From: a virus
Virus record (IMG/VR): IMGVR_UViG_3300042691_009936
Coordinates: 1 to 21,941 of that record
Length of the DNA stretch: 21,941 nt
Reading direction: 5' to 3' (one strand)
The notes below the pieces were generated by a model, which was not told the DNA's origin, did no database searches, and saw only the letters and a program-made list of their open reading frames with translations. Both the position numbers and the translations under genes were made by a program. Below are positions 15,239 to 21,309 of the stretch, piece by piece (the stretch's first letter is position 1; every line of letters begins with the position of its first letter).

Positions 15239-17015
15239 TTACGAAAGAGATGAGTTGCTGGACGAATTCAGCATCAAGACACTAGGAGACAGATACCTAT
15301 TACCGGGCGAAACATCGCCACAAGAAGCATTTGCTCGTGCAGCCATGACATTTGCCGATAACGAAGAACATGCTCAAAGACTTTATGACTATGCTAGCCT
15401 TCATTGGTTTATGTTTGCTACTCCTCTTCTTAGCAATGGGGGCAGTTCTCGTGGCCTTCCTATTTCTTGTTTTCTTAATTACGTGGATGACAATAGAAAA
15501 GGTATTACAGAGATTTTCACAGAGGACGCCTTCCTCTCATCAGTGGGAGGAGGAATCGGGACTTACTGGGGAGATATTAGATCAACAGGGGAGAAAACTT
15601 CCAGTGGATCGGAGTCGACTGGGCTAGTGCCATTTATGAAGGTTACAGACTCTCTGATGCTAGCCTTCTCACAAGGTGTTACACGTAGAGGCTCTAACGC
15701 TGCTTACCTAGATATTTCACACCCTGAGATTGAAGAGTTTCTAGACATTCGTAGACCTACTGGCGACATTAACCGTGCGTGCCTTAACTTGCACCATGGC
15801 GTAGTAATTTCCGATAAGTTTATGAGAATTATTGAACGTGCCACACAAGCTAAAGCTTTAGGTGAAGAGTTTGATGATTCTTGGGCACTTATCGATCCTA
15901 AGTCTAAGAGAGTAACAAAGACAGTATCTGCCAAGTCTCTTTGGATTAAAATTCTGCAAAATCGCGCCGAAACAGGCGAACCCTACATGGTATGGGGCGA
16001 TACAATGAACGACTCGCTACCAGATTACCAGCGTAAGCTAGGTCTGAAAGTTCGTCAATCAAATCTATGCACAGAGATTACTCTGGCAACTGACGCAAAC
16101 AGAACTGCCGTTTGCTGTCTTTCTTCCGTCAACGTAGAAAAGTTTGATGAATGGAAGGATAATGAGCACTTTATTGGCGATCTTATTCGTATGCTGGATA
16201 ACGTTATACAGCACTTTATTGATAACGCTCCTGAGCAACTCTACAAAGCGATTTACAGCGCTATGCGAGAAAGATCACTGGGTCTAGGAGCAATGGGTTT
16301 TCACTCTTACCTACAAAGTAAGAACATCCCTATTGAAACTCCGATGGCTAAATCGATCAACAACAAAATCTTCTCGCTTATCAAAGCAAAAGCTGTCGCA
16401 GAAACAATCAAACTAGCCGACGAGCGCGGGCCATGCCCAGACGCAAAAGGATATGAAAATGTCAGAAACGCCCATCTACTAGCTATCGCCCCTAATGCTT
16501 CTTCTAGCATTATCTGTGGGGAGACTTCTCCTGGTGTAGAACCATTCCCAGCCAACGCTTATAACCAAAAGACAATGAGTGGTACTAATACTCATAAGAA
16601 TAAGCATCTTATAAAAGTACTAGAAGCGTACGGAAAGAACACTGATGAGGTTTGGGCTTCTATCGTAGAAAATAGAGGTTCTGTGCAGCATCTAGATTTC
16701 TTATCAGACTGGGAAAAAGATGTGTTTAAAACGGCTATGGAAATCGACCAAAGATGGCTTGTTGAATTAGCTGCAGATAGACAAGAATTTATCTGCCAAG
16801 CTCAGTCTATAAACCTATTCTTCCCAGCGAATGTAAGCAAACAAGAACTTCACTATGTTCACTTGCTTGCATGGAAGAAAGGCCTTAAGAGTCTTTACTA
16901 CCTCCGTTCTGAGTCAGAGCGGCAGTCAGATAAACTATCTAAGTCTACAGTCAAACATTCTTTTGATTTTAGTAAGCCAGTAGACACTCAAGAGTGTCTA
17001 GCGTGTGAGGGATAA
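15228..17015 (+). CDS. nrdA: Class I ribonucleotide reductase, large subunit
   Basis: A 595-aa catalytic subunit that reduces ribonucleotides to deoxyribonucleotides. Active-site residues: C81 (LPISC), N279 and C281-x-E283 (NLCTEI), C297 (or C296) as partner of C81, and paired Tyr Y557-Y558 for radical transfer. The C-terminal thiol pair is C590 and C593 (ECLACEG). It is about 165 residues shorter than E. coli NrdA because it starts directly at the barrel domain; the N-terminal ATP cone for dATP inhibition is absent. GTG 15228 is preceded by AAAGGA at 15217-15222. It overlaps def by 11 nt and is followed immediately by nrdB. Confidence 0.95.
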   Translation: MRINYERDELLDEFSIKTLGDRYLLPGETSPQEAFARAAMTFADNEEHAQRLYDYASLHWFMFATPLLSNGGSSRGLPISCFLNYVDDNRKGITEIFTEDAFLSSVGGGIGTYWGDIRSTGEKTSSGSESTGLVPFMKVTDSLMLAFSQGVTRRGSNAAYLDISHPEIEEFLDIRRPTGDINRACLNLHHGVVISDKFMRIIERATQAKALGEEFDDSWALIDPKSKRVTKTVSAKSLWIKILQNRAETGEPYMVWGDTMNDSLPDYQRKLGLKVRQSNLCTEITLATDANRTAVCCLSSVNVEKFDEWKDNEHFIGDLIRMLDNVIQHFIDNAPEQLYKAIYSAMRERSLGLGAMGFHSYLQSKNIPIETPMAKSINNKIFSLIKAKAVAETIKLADERGPCPDAKGYENVRNAHLLAIAPNASSSIICGETSPGVEPFPANAYNQKTMSGTNTHKNKHLIKVLEAYGKNTDEVWASIVENRGSVQHLDFLSDWEKDVFKTAMEIDQRWLVELAADRQEFICQAQSINLFFPANVSKQELHYVHLLAWKKGLKSLYYLRSESERQSDKLSKSTVKHSFDFSKPVDTQECLACEG

Positions 17016-17969
17016 ATGTTAACAGAAACCAGAGACTACTACCGTCCTTTTACCTACCCTTGGGCTTACGACTATTACAAAGCTCAAAACAGAATGCATT
17101 GGCAGCCAGAGGAAGTTCCTCTGGCTGACGATATTAAAGACTACAATCAGAAACTAAACTCTGGAAGTAAAAAGCTAATTACTCAGATTTTTAGATTCTT
17201 TACCCAGGCTGACGTAGACGTAGCTGGTGGATATGCTCAGCATTACTTGCCCACATTTAAACCGCCTGAAATTAGAATGATGATGAGTGCTTTTGCAGGT
17301 ATGGAAGCTACTCACATCGACGCATACTCTCTTCTCATTGAAACGCTAGGACTTCCAGATGCAGAATACAAGATGTTTTCTAACTACAAATCAATGCGGG
17401 ACAAGCACGAATATTTGTCCCAGTTTAGCATGGATACTCCCGAGAACATCGCAAAATCCCTCGCAGTTTATTCTGGGTTTACTGAAGGAGTTCAGCTGTT
17501 CTCCTCTTTTGCTATTTTACTTAACTTCCCTAGACATAATCTAATGAAGAATATGGGCCAGATTATTAGCTGGTCAATTAGAGACGAAAATTTGCATGTT
17601 GAAGGCATGACCAGACTCTTCAGAACATACATCGAAGAGAATCCTCATTTATGGACAGACGAGCTTAAGGCTTCTTTATACGTTATCTGTAAAAAGATTG
17701 TAGAACTAGAAGACGCTTTCATTGACACTTGCTTCGAGGGCGCTAAACTAGAGGACCTAGAACCAGAGGAAGTAAAACAGTATATCAGGTTCATCGCAGG
17801 TAGAAGACTTAATCAGTTAGGGTTGAACAATATTTTCGGTATTGAGAAAAATCCACTACCTTGGGTAGACTCTATGATCAACGCTGTAGAGCATACTAAT
17901 TTCTTTGAAAATAGGTCTACAGCCTATTCTAAATCAGCAACAACTGGAAACTGGGCGGATATTTTATGA
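17016..17969 (+). CDS. nrdB: Class I ribonucleotide reductase, small subunit
   Basis: A 317-aa di-iron subunit that makes the tyrosyl radical used by NrdA. Ligands follow the class Ia pattern: an Asp near 66-68, E97-x2-H100 with radical Tyr Y104 at the normal +7 spacing, E157, E191 and H194. Residue spacing indicates a Tyr-radical enzyme rather than the Mn/Fe type without Tyr. GAGG at 17007-17010 is the ribosome site, directly after the nrdA stop. The reading frame contains a perfect 12-bp-arm inverted repeat at 17103-17127 (codons 30-38). The stop overlaps the methyltransferase ATG (ATGA). Confidence 0.95.
   Translation: MLTETRDYYRPFTYPWAYDYYKAQNRMHWQPEEVPLADDIKDYNQKLNSGSKKLITQIFRFFTQADVDVAGGYAQHYLPTFKPPEIRMMMSAFAGMEATHIDAYSLLIETLGLPDAEYKMFSNYKSMRDKHEYLSQFSMDTPENIAKSLAVYSGFTEGVQLFSSFAILLNFPRHNLMKNMGQIISWSIRDENLHVEGMTRLFRTYIEENPHLWTDELKASLYVICKKIVELEDAFIDTCFEGAKLEDLEPEEVKQYIRFIAGRRLNQLGLNNIFGIEKNPLPWVDSMINAVEHTNFFENRSTAYSKSATTGNWADIL
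17103..17127. repeat. Perfect inverted repeat inside nrdB
   Basis: CAGCCAGAGGAA and TTCCTCTGGCTG are exact reverse complements around one central G (17115). As RNA it would fold into an 11-bp stem with a 3-nt loop. It lies in coding sequence and has no T-run after it, so it is not an ordinary terminator. By chance such a site is expected roughly 0.001 times in a window of this size with even base composition. Confidence 0.8.
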
Positions 17970-18664
17970 ACTTTGATTGGGGTAGTACGCCTCAAGAGTA
18001 TATCGATTTATTTACAAAGGAAAACTTTGTAGAGCATACTTACGAGAAACACTGTAAAGTAGTTGCTGGAGACATTGTACTAGATATTGGTGCAAACTGC
18101 GGGTCATTTACTTTTTCTATTTTAGATAGAGCTCCAAAGCATGTTTATTGTATAGAGCCCTCAAATAGCTTAGTTAATTGTCTTGCTAGAAACTTATCTA
18201 AGGCTCCAGTGACTATTATAAATAAAGCAATTTCATATAGAATTGAAGATGCTAAGATTATAGGTAGTGGAGCGTTTATTTATGAGCATTATGGGGATAC
18301 TTACTCTACCACAACTTTTAGCAACCTCATTAAAGAACATAACGTTACTAGAATTGACTTTTTAAAATTTGATTGTGAGGGTGGGGAGTACTCTATATTC
18401 ACGAGAGAAAATTATGAGTTTATTCGTAACAACGTTAAACACTATGCTGGTGAATGGCACATTACAGACCATGAAAATGCTGTGGAAAAGTTCATTGAAT
18501 TTAGAGACTTATACCTAAAAGATTATAAAGAGTTACATGTTTATGAGAGATACGACGGAAAAGATATTACCGCTGAAATCTTTGATAATGACTACCTATA
18601 TGCTTTTAAAGACTGGTGGAAGCATACTTACTTTGGACAGTTTCTAATATATGTAACCTACTAA
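17966..18664 (+). CDS. FkbM-family SAM-dependent methyltransferase
   Basis: A 232-aa methyltransferase. The SAM-binding motif I is VLDIGANCGSFT (38-49), followed by VYCIEPSN (60-67) with the ribose-binding acidic residue E64. IDFLKFDCEGGEYSIF (130-145) is typical of the FkbM family, which usually O-methylates sugars or small molecules. The substrate here is unknown; phage or host glycans are possible. It shares an ATGA overlap with nrdB, so it is translated from the ribonucleotide reductase transcript. Codons are more A/T-rich than in nrdB, which suggests later acquisition. It is the last gene before the two-way terminator. Confidence 0.83.
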   Translation: MNFDWGSTPQEYIDLFTKENFVEHTYEKHCKVVAGDIVLDIGANCGSFTFSILDRAPKHVYCIEPSNSLVNCLARNLSKAPVTIINKAISYRIEDAKIIGSGAFIYEHYGDTYSTTTFSNLIKEHNVTRIDFLKFDCEGGEYSIFTRENYEFIRNNVKHYAGEWHITDHENAVEKFIEFRDLYLKDYKELHVYERYDGKDITAEIFDNDYLYAFKDWWKHTYFGQFLIYVTY

Positions 18665-18666
18665 CG

Positions 18667-18699
18667 AAAAGCCCCGGAACGCGAGTTCCGGGGCTTTTT
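18667..18699. terminator. Bidirectional terminator between convergent blocks
   Basis: GCCCCGGAAC (18671-18680) and GTTCCGGGGC (18685-18694) pair perfectly over 10 bp around a GCGA (GNRA-type) loop. AAAA precedes and TTTTT follows, so it works in both directions. It lies between the methyltransferase stop (18664) and the hydroxylase stop (18701) and separates + strand early genes from - strand tail genes. Confidence 0.95.
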
Positions 18700-18700
18700 G

Positions 18701-19249
18701 TTACTTCCAGCGAGGGCCTTCCATCCAACCAACTAGGGAGTTTCTTACTCCTGCGGTGACTGGGGTTACCCGGTGCGTTAGATAGCTAGGGAATATGAGG
18801 ATTGACCCCTGTTCCCTGAATCTAGTAGGCTGTTCGATTTCTTTGAACTCAAAGTTACCGCCTTCATAGCTGTTAGGATCGCTCAACTGTAGAACATAAG
18901 ATAGTTTCCTATCGTATGGACCAGTGCCTTCCCAATTTACATCGTAGTGCCAGTCATAGAAGTTACCTACTGTGTACTCTCCAAATTGAAGAGGGGGCAT
19001 ATAGTCAATATCTACCCCAAAGGCGTCTCTATTAGCTAACCTTAAGTAGTATAATGACATAGCCATTAGTTTAGGGTTCTCTGTCCAGCCTACTTTAGTT
19101 TTTCGTATTGAAGAGGCTGCAGTTACATCTGCACCACTAAATACACTACCATCAGCTAGTCTGCATGAGTCGTAGCATAGCTTTTTAATCTCTTCACACT
19201 CTTGGGGCGAAACCATTCCTGTGTAAAGCCTCCAGTTTTGTCTTACCAT
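18701..19249 (-). CDS. 2-oxoglutarate/Fe(II) oxygenase, prolyl hydroxylase-like
   Basis: A 182-aa dioxygenase of the P4H/PKHD type. Fe ligands are H101-x-D103 (WHYDVNW) and H159 (YLTHRVTPV); R169 (GVRNSLVGW) binds 2-oxoglutarate. EGGNFEF (129-135) and GSILIFPS (148-155) are the standard core strands. Such enzymes hydroxylate Pro or other residues, or small molecules. The gene is last in a - strand block whose first visible gene is a collagen-like tail fibre, a possible substrate (inference). ATG 19249 has AAGGAG 7 nt or so upstream. It is 9 nt from the preceding gene. PKHD-like oxygenases are frequent in marine and cyanophage genomes. Confidence 0.88.
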   Translation of the reverse strand: MVRQNWRLYTGMVSPQECEEIKKLCYDSCRLADGSVFSGADVTAASSIRKTKVGWTENPKLMAMSLYYLRLANRDAFGVDIDYMPPLQFGEYTVGNFYDWHYDVNWEGTGPYDRKLSYVLQLSDPNSYEGGNFEFKEIEQPTRFREQGSILIFPSYLTHRVTPVTAGVRNSLVGWMEGPRWK

Positions 19250-19258
19250 TTAGTCTCC

Positions 19259-19657
19259 TTAAGGATGAGGTCTCCAATTGACGCCATCGTTGATTTTGTT
19301 AAACATAAACATTCTACCATCATAATTCTGTAGTTTACAAGGTAGATTAGTACCTGTGTCCCCTACAATCCAACGTTGGCCAGTATCATCTTCTACCATT
19401 GCTACCATATGGTCTATTTGCGGGCCGCCTTCCATACTAGTAAGAACTCGCCATATCTTTTGAACTCCTAAAGTAAAGAATATCTCAGCCGTTGTGCTAG
19501 CTAATCCATCACAGTCATCCATAATTTTATAGTTATCTGGGTCTGCTAGAAATGGCTTTGCTGATGATTTCCACGAGTCGTGCTTAGGGTCATCATAAAC
19601 ATACCAGAATCTGCTGTGAATTTTCAAGTTCCATTTTCTAATTTCATCTGCGGTCAC
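19259..19657 (-). CDS. Transglutaminase-like cysteine peptidase
   Basis: A 132-aa protein with the layout of bacterial transglutaminase-like peptidases (peptidase C93 type). DDCDGLA carries the predicted nucleophile C49, QIDHMVAMVED the His H83, and WIVGDTG the Asp D100. It is short and has no visible secretion signal. GTG 19657 is the start and overlaps the stop of the lipoprotein gene (GTGA). C93-type proteins cleave or cross-link proteins in bacteria; the phage target is unknown. One possibility is processing of a tail protein or of the coupled lipoprotein. An alternative reading is a degenerate NlpC/P60-like hydrolase, but the GDT and DCD pattern favours the transglutaminase fold. Confidence 0.62.
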   Translation of the reverse strand: MTADEIRKWNLKIHSRFWYVYDDPKHDSWKSSAKPFLADPDNYKIMDDCDGLASTTAEIFFTLGVQKIWRVLTSMEGGPQIDHMVAMVEDDTGQRWIVGDTGTNLPCKLQNYDGRMFMFNKINDGVNWRPHP

Positions 19658-19830
19658 TTAGGGCACCAACTGTACGGGGTATCTTTGCAGGCAGACGCAC
19701 ACCATGGGGTGGAAGGATCATTACTGCAACTCTCCATATCTTGGGAGTATACCTCAGCCGGGTTACTGGTAGGCGGCTGCACAGTAGGAGTACAGCTCGC
19801 CAAAAGTAATGATATTAATAATATTTTCAT
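19654..19830 (-). CDS. Small Cys-rich lipoprotein (58 aa)
   Basis: A short gene that starts ATG 19830 and ends TGA 19654. Residues 1-13, MKILLISLLLASC, form a lipoprotein signal with lipobox LLAS-C13. The mature part is Pro/Thr/Ser-rich at first (TPTVQPPTSNP) and then holds four Cys (C35, C44, C48, C56), likely in disulfides in the periplasm. It is joined to its neighbours by ATGA (with 19827-20318) and GTGA (with 19259-19657) overlaps, so it is surely translated with them. Candidates are a superinfection-exclusion lipoprotein like T5 Llp, which lies near the receptor-binding gene in T5, or an outer-membrane spanin; no inner-membrane spanin partner is visible. The frame and signal are seen; the role is inferred. 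Confidence 0.78.
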   Translation of the reverse strand: MKILLISLLLASCTPTVQPPTSNPAEVYSQDMESCSNDPSTPWCASACKDTPYSWCPK

Positions 19831-20318
19831 GGTGGGTCCTTTATCATCTTTATTCTATCTAATGGAACCCCTGATTTTCTTTTAGCCTTTGGGTCCCAAC
19901 GAACATCTCCTGGTAGTAATTCTTCTATAGCTAAGTAATCTTCCATTAGTTTAAGTACTTTAGAATCTGTTACTATGTCTCTTTCTATATCTCTTTGAAT
20001 TTGTGCCTTTAAACCTCTGCCTAGCGTAGGAAAAGGAGCTGTAAGCACATGAGTTAGGAAAGTAAACTGAGCTATGCCTCTTCTAGGCTCTGTGTACCCT
20101 TCTACCATCTTGAAACCTTGCCAAGAAAGTTGAGTGTTCCAATCTGGGTGAAGTAAAAGCTGCTGCCTAATAACATCCTCGTCGTCAGCGTATCTTTTAC
20201 TATTAGGGTCTAGGCCATTTAGCTTAGACTGCTCCGAAGCTAGCCAATCAGACATAGGGCAGGGGCCCGTAAGGTTTGTTGCCGTTCTCCAGGCTTGAAG
20301 TTTATCTTGAATAAACAT
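19827..20318 (-). CDS. Uncharacterised 163-aa protein of the tail-end operon
   Basis: No family is recognised. The protein is soluble and charged, with no signal or membrane segment. It starts MFIQDKLQAWRTATNLTG, has Trp-rich stretches (HPDWNTQLSWQGF near 57-69) and a long helical Arg/Asp-rich centre (LKAQIQRDIERDIV near 103-116), and ends basic then PP. Ribosome site AAGGAG (20325-20330) overlaps the stop of the upstream tail gene. Its stop overlaps the lipoprotein ATG. It may be a tail-chaperone-like or accessory protein for the cassette, but nothing in the sequence shows that. Confidence 0.7.
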   Translation of the reverse strand: MFIQDKLQAWRTATNLTGPCPMSDWLASEQSKLNGLDPNSKRYADDEDVIRQQLLLHPDWNTQLSWQGFKMVEGYTEPRRGIAQFTFLTHVLTAPFPTLGRGLKAQIQRDIERDIVTDSKVLKLMEDYLAIEELLPGDVRWDPKAKRKSGVPLDRIKMIKDPP

Positions 20319-20327
20319 ATTATCTCC

Positions 20328-21008
20328 TTAAAAATTAGTGATGTCAACGACCAGCCCCTGGGCAAAGTCTACTGGGAATGTAAATGGGGGGTCATAAGTA
20401 TAGCTGGTAATATCGGATGTTTGAATTGCTCCATTTGAGAAAACTATTACATGTTGCGAAGTATTTTGTACCCCGGAATAATAAGTCCATTCTCTCTTTA
20501 CGGCTTTTTCTATAGTTGTTCCATCTTGTGAGAACCCTGGGGCTAGTATAACTGTGGCGTATTTTCTGCCAGAAGTATACGTGTAAGTAGTAGTGCCACT
20601 ATTATCTATTAAAGCTACGATTCTTAAGGGCTTATTTCCGCTATGATATACTAACTCGGCAGATGCATTAAATATTTGTAGTCCATAATTATGTGGGCTA
20701 GTTGTAACAACGTCGAACACATATAGTTCTACGGAGGCATTGTTAAACCCAGAAACTACCCTAAAGGTCCAAGTAGACCCGCTTTTAGTTATTGCGGTTA
20801 CTGTAACATATCTATTTGCACAGTATACAGCAAGAATAGGGTTTACGGCATTAGTAATAGTATAATCATAATAATAATAACTATAGGAGCCGTCACTGTA
20901 AAGACTTGAGGTAGTACCACTTCCTGCGTTACTTAGCTGAAAGTTTTTATAAGTTTCATCTACTTGATATGTTGAGGAATCATTTAGTACTTGGAATCCT
21001 GTAGGCAT
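20328..21008 (-). CDS. Tail-associated protein with repeated GLQ-type module
   Basis: A 226-aa, Ser/Thr/Tyr-rich, beta-rich protein without signal or membrane segment. It begins MPTGFQVLNDSSTYQVDE, similar to its upstream neighbour, and repeats the same module internally (YGLQIFNASAELVYHSG, 108-124). A Tyr run YYYYDY (44-49) is coded by a short ATA triplet repeat. Such proteins lie at the end of tail tip and fibre operons and probably cap or decorate the tip or bind receptors. GGAG about 8 nt upstream is the ribosome site; it is next to 21009 without a gap. It resembles the DUF6453-like tail proteins from memory, not by search. Confidence 0.65.
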   Translation of the reverse strand: MPTGFQVLNDSSTYQVDETYKNFQLSNAGSGTTSSLYSDGSYSYYYYDYTITNAVNPILAVYCANRYVTVTAITKSGSTWTFRVVSGFNNASVELYVFDVVTTSPHNYGLQIFNASAELVYHSGNKPLRIVALIDNSGTTTYTYTSGRKYATVILAPGFSQDGTTIEKAVKREWTYYSGVQNTSQHVIVFSNGAIQTSDITSYTYDPPFTFPVDFAQGLVVDITNF

Positions 21009-21308
21009 TTAATAAACTCCATAAATTAATCTTAGGGTACCTTCGCCAAAACTTGCTACATCAACTGACCAATCTATATTACCAGCGACAACAGCTACAT
21101 ATATAGAAGCCCAATAAGGAGTAACAATACTGTTAGGATTATAAACAGTAACAAATACCTGAGCTCCAGATTCTATAGTTGGTAAAACAATTGAACCAGA
21201 ATAGGGGTAACCCCCTATGTCTGTCCAACCTAGAACGCGTCCAAGCCTAGTGCTTGTATCTAATATGAGGTTGCCGGATGCATCCCATATTTGTAATCCT
21301 TGCGGCAT
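21009..21308 (-). CDS. Small tail-associated protein
   Basis: A 99-aa beta-rich protein starting MPQGLQIWDASGNLILDTS. The GLQIWDASG motif recurs in the next gene and is common at the end of siphophage tail-tip operons. It has no signal or membrane segment and ends in an aromatic strand (LRLIYGVY). It starts 1 nt after the fibre stop and ends next to the following ATG, so it is co-translated with both. It probably binds the tail tip or fibre; no enzymatic motif is seen. Confidence 0.68.
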   Translation of the reverse strand: MPQGLQIWDASGNLILDTSTRLGRVLGWTDIGGYPYSGSIVLPTIESGAQVFVTVYNPNSIVTPYWASIYVAVVAGNIDWSVDVASFGEGTLRLIYGVY

Positions 21309-21309
21309 A

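Noticed and set aside
17722-17749. TTGACA with TAAACT 16 bp downstream in nrdB
   Set aside because: The -10 is poor, the spacing off, and there is no A-tract; it is more than 200 nt from the next gene.
19580-19885. A 101-codon open frame on the + strand
   Set aside because: It runs antisense to three coupled - strand genes, one with a clear lipobox; its protein has no recognisable features.
20319-20347. - strand TTGACA, 17-bp spacer, GATAAT
   Set aside because: The -10 overlaps the ribosome site and abuts the ATG at 20318, so the transcript would begin inside that gene; most of the match comes from the coding end and the ribosome site. It could drive the lipoprotein, but the evidence is weak.
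20868-20880. Short ATA triplet run coding for four Tyr
   Set aside because: Only about four units; slippage would keep the frame and there is no sign of phase variation.
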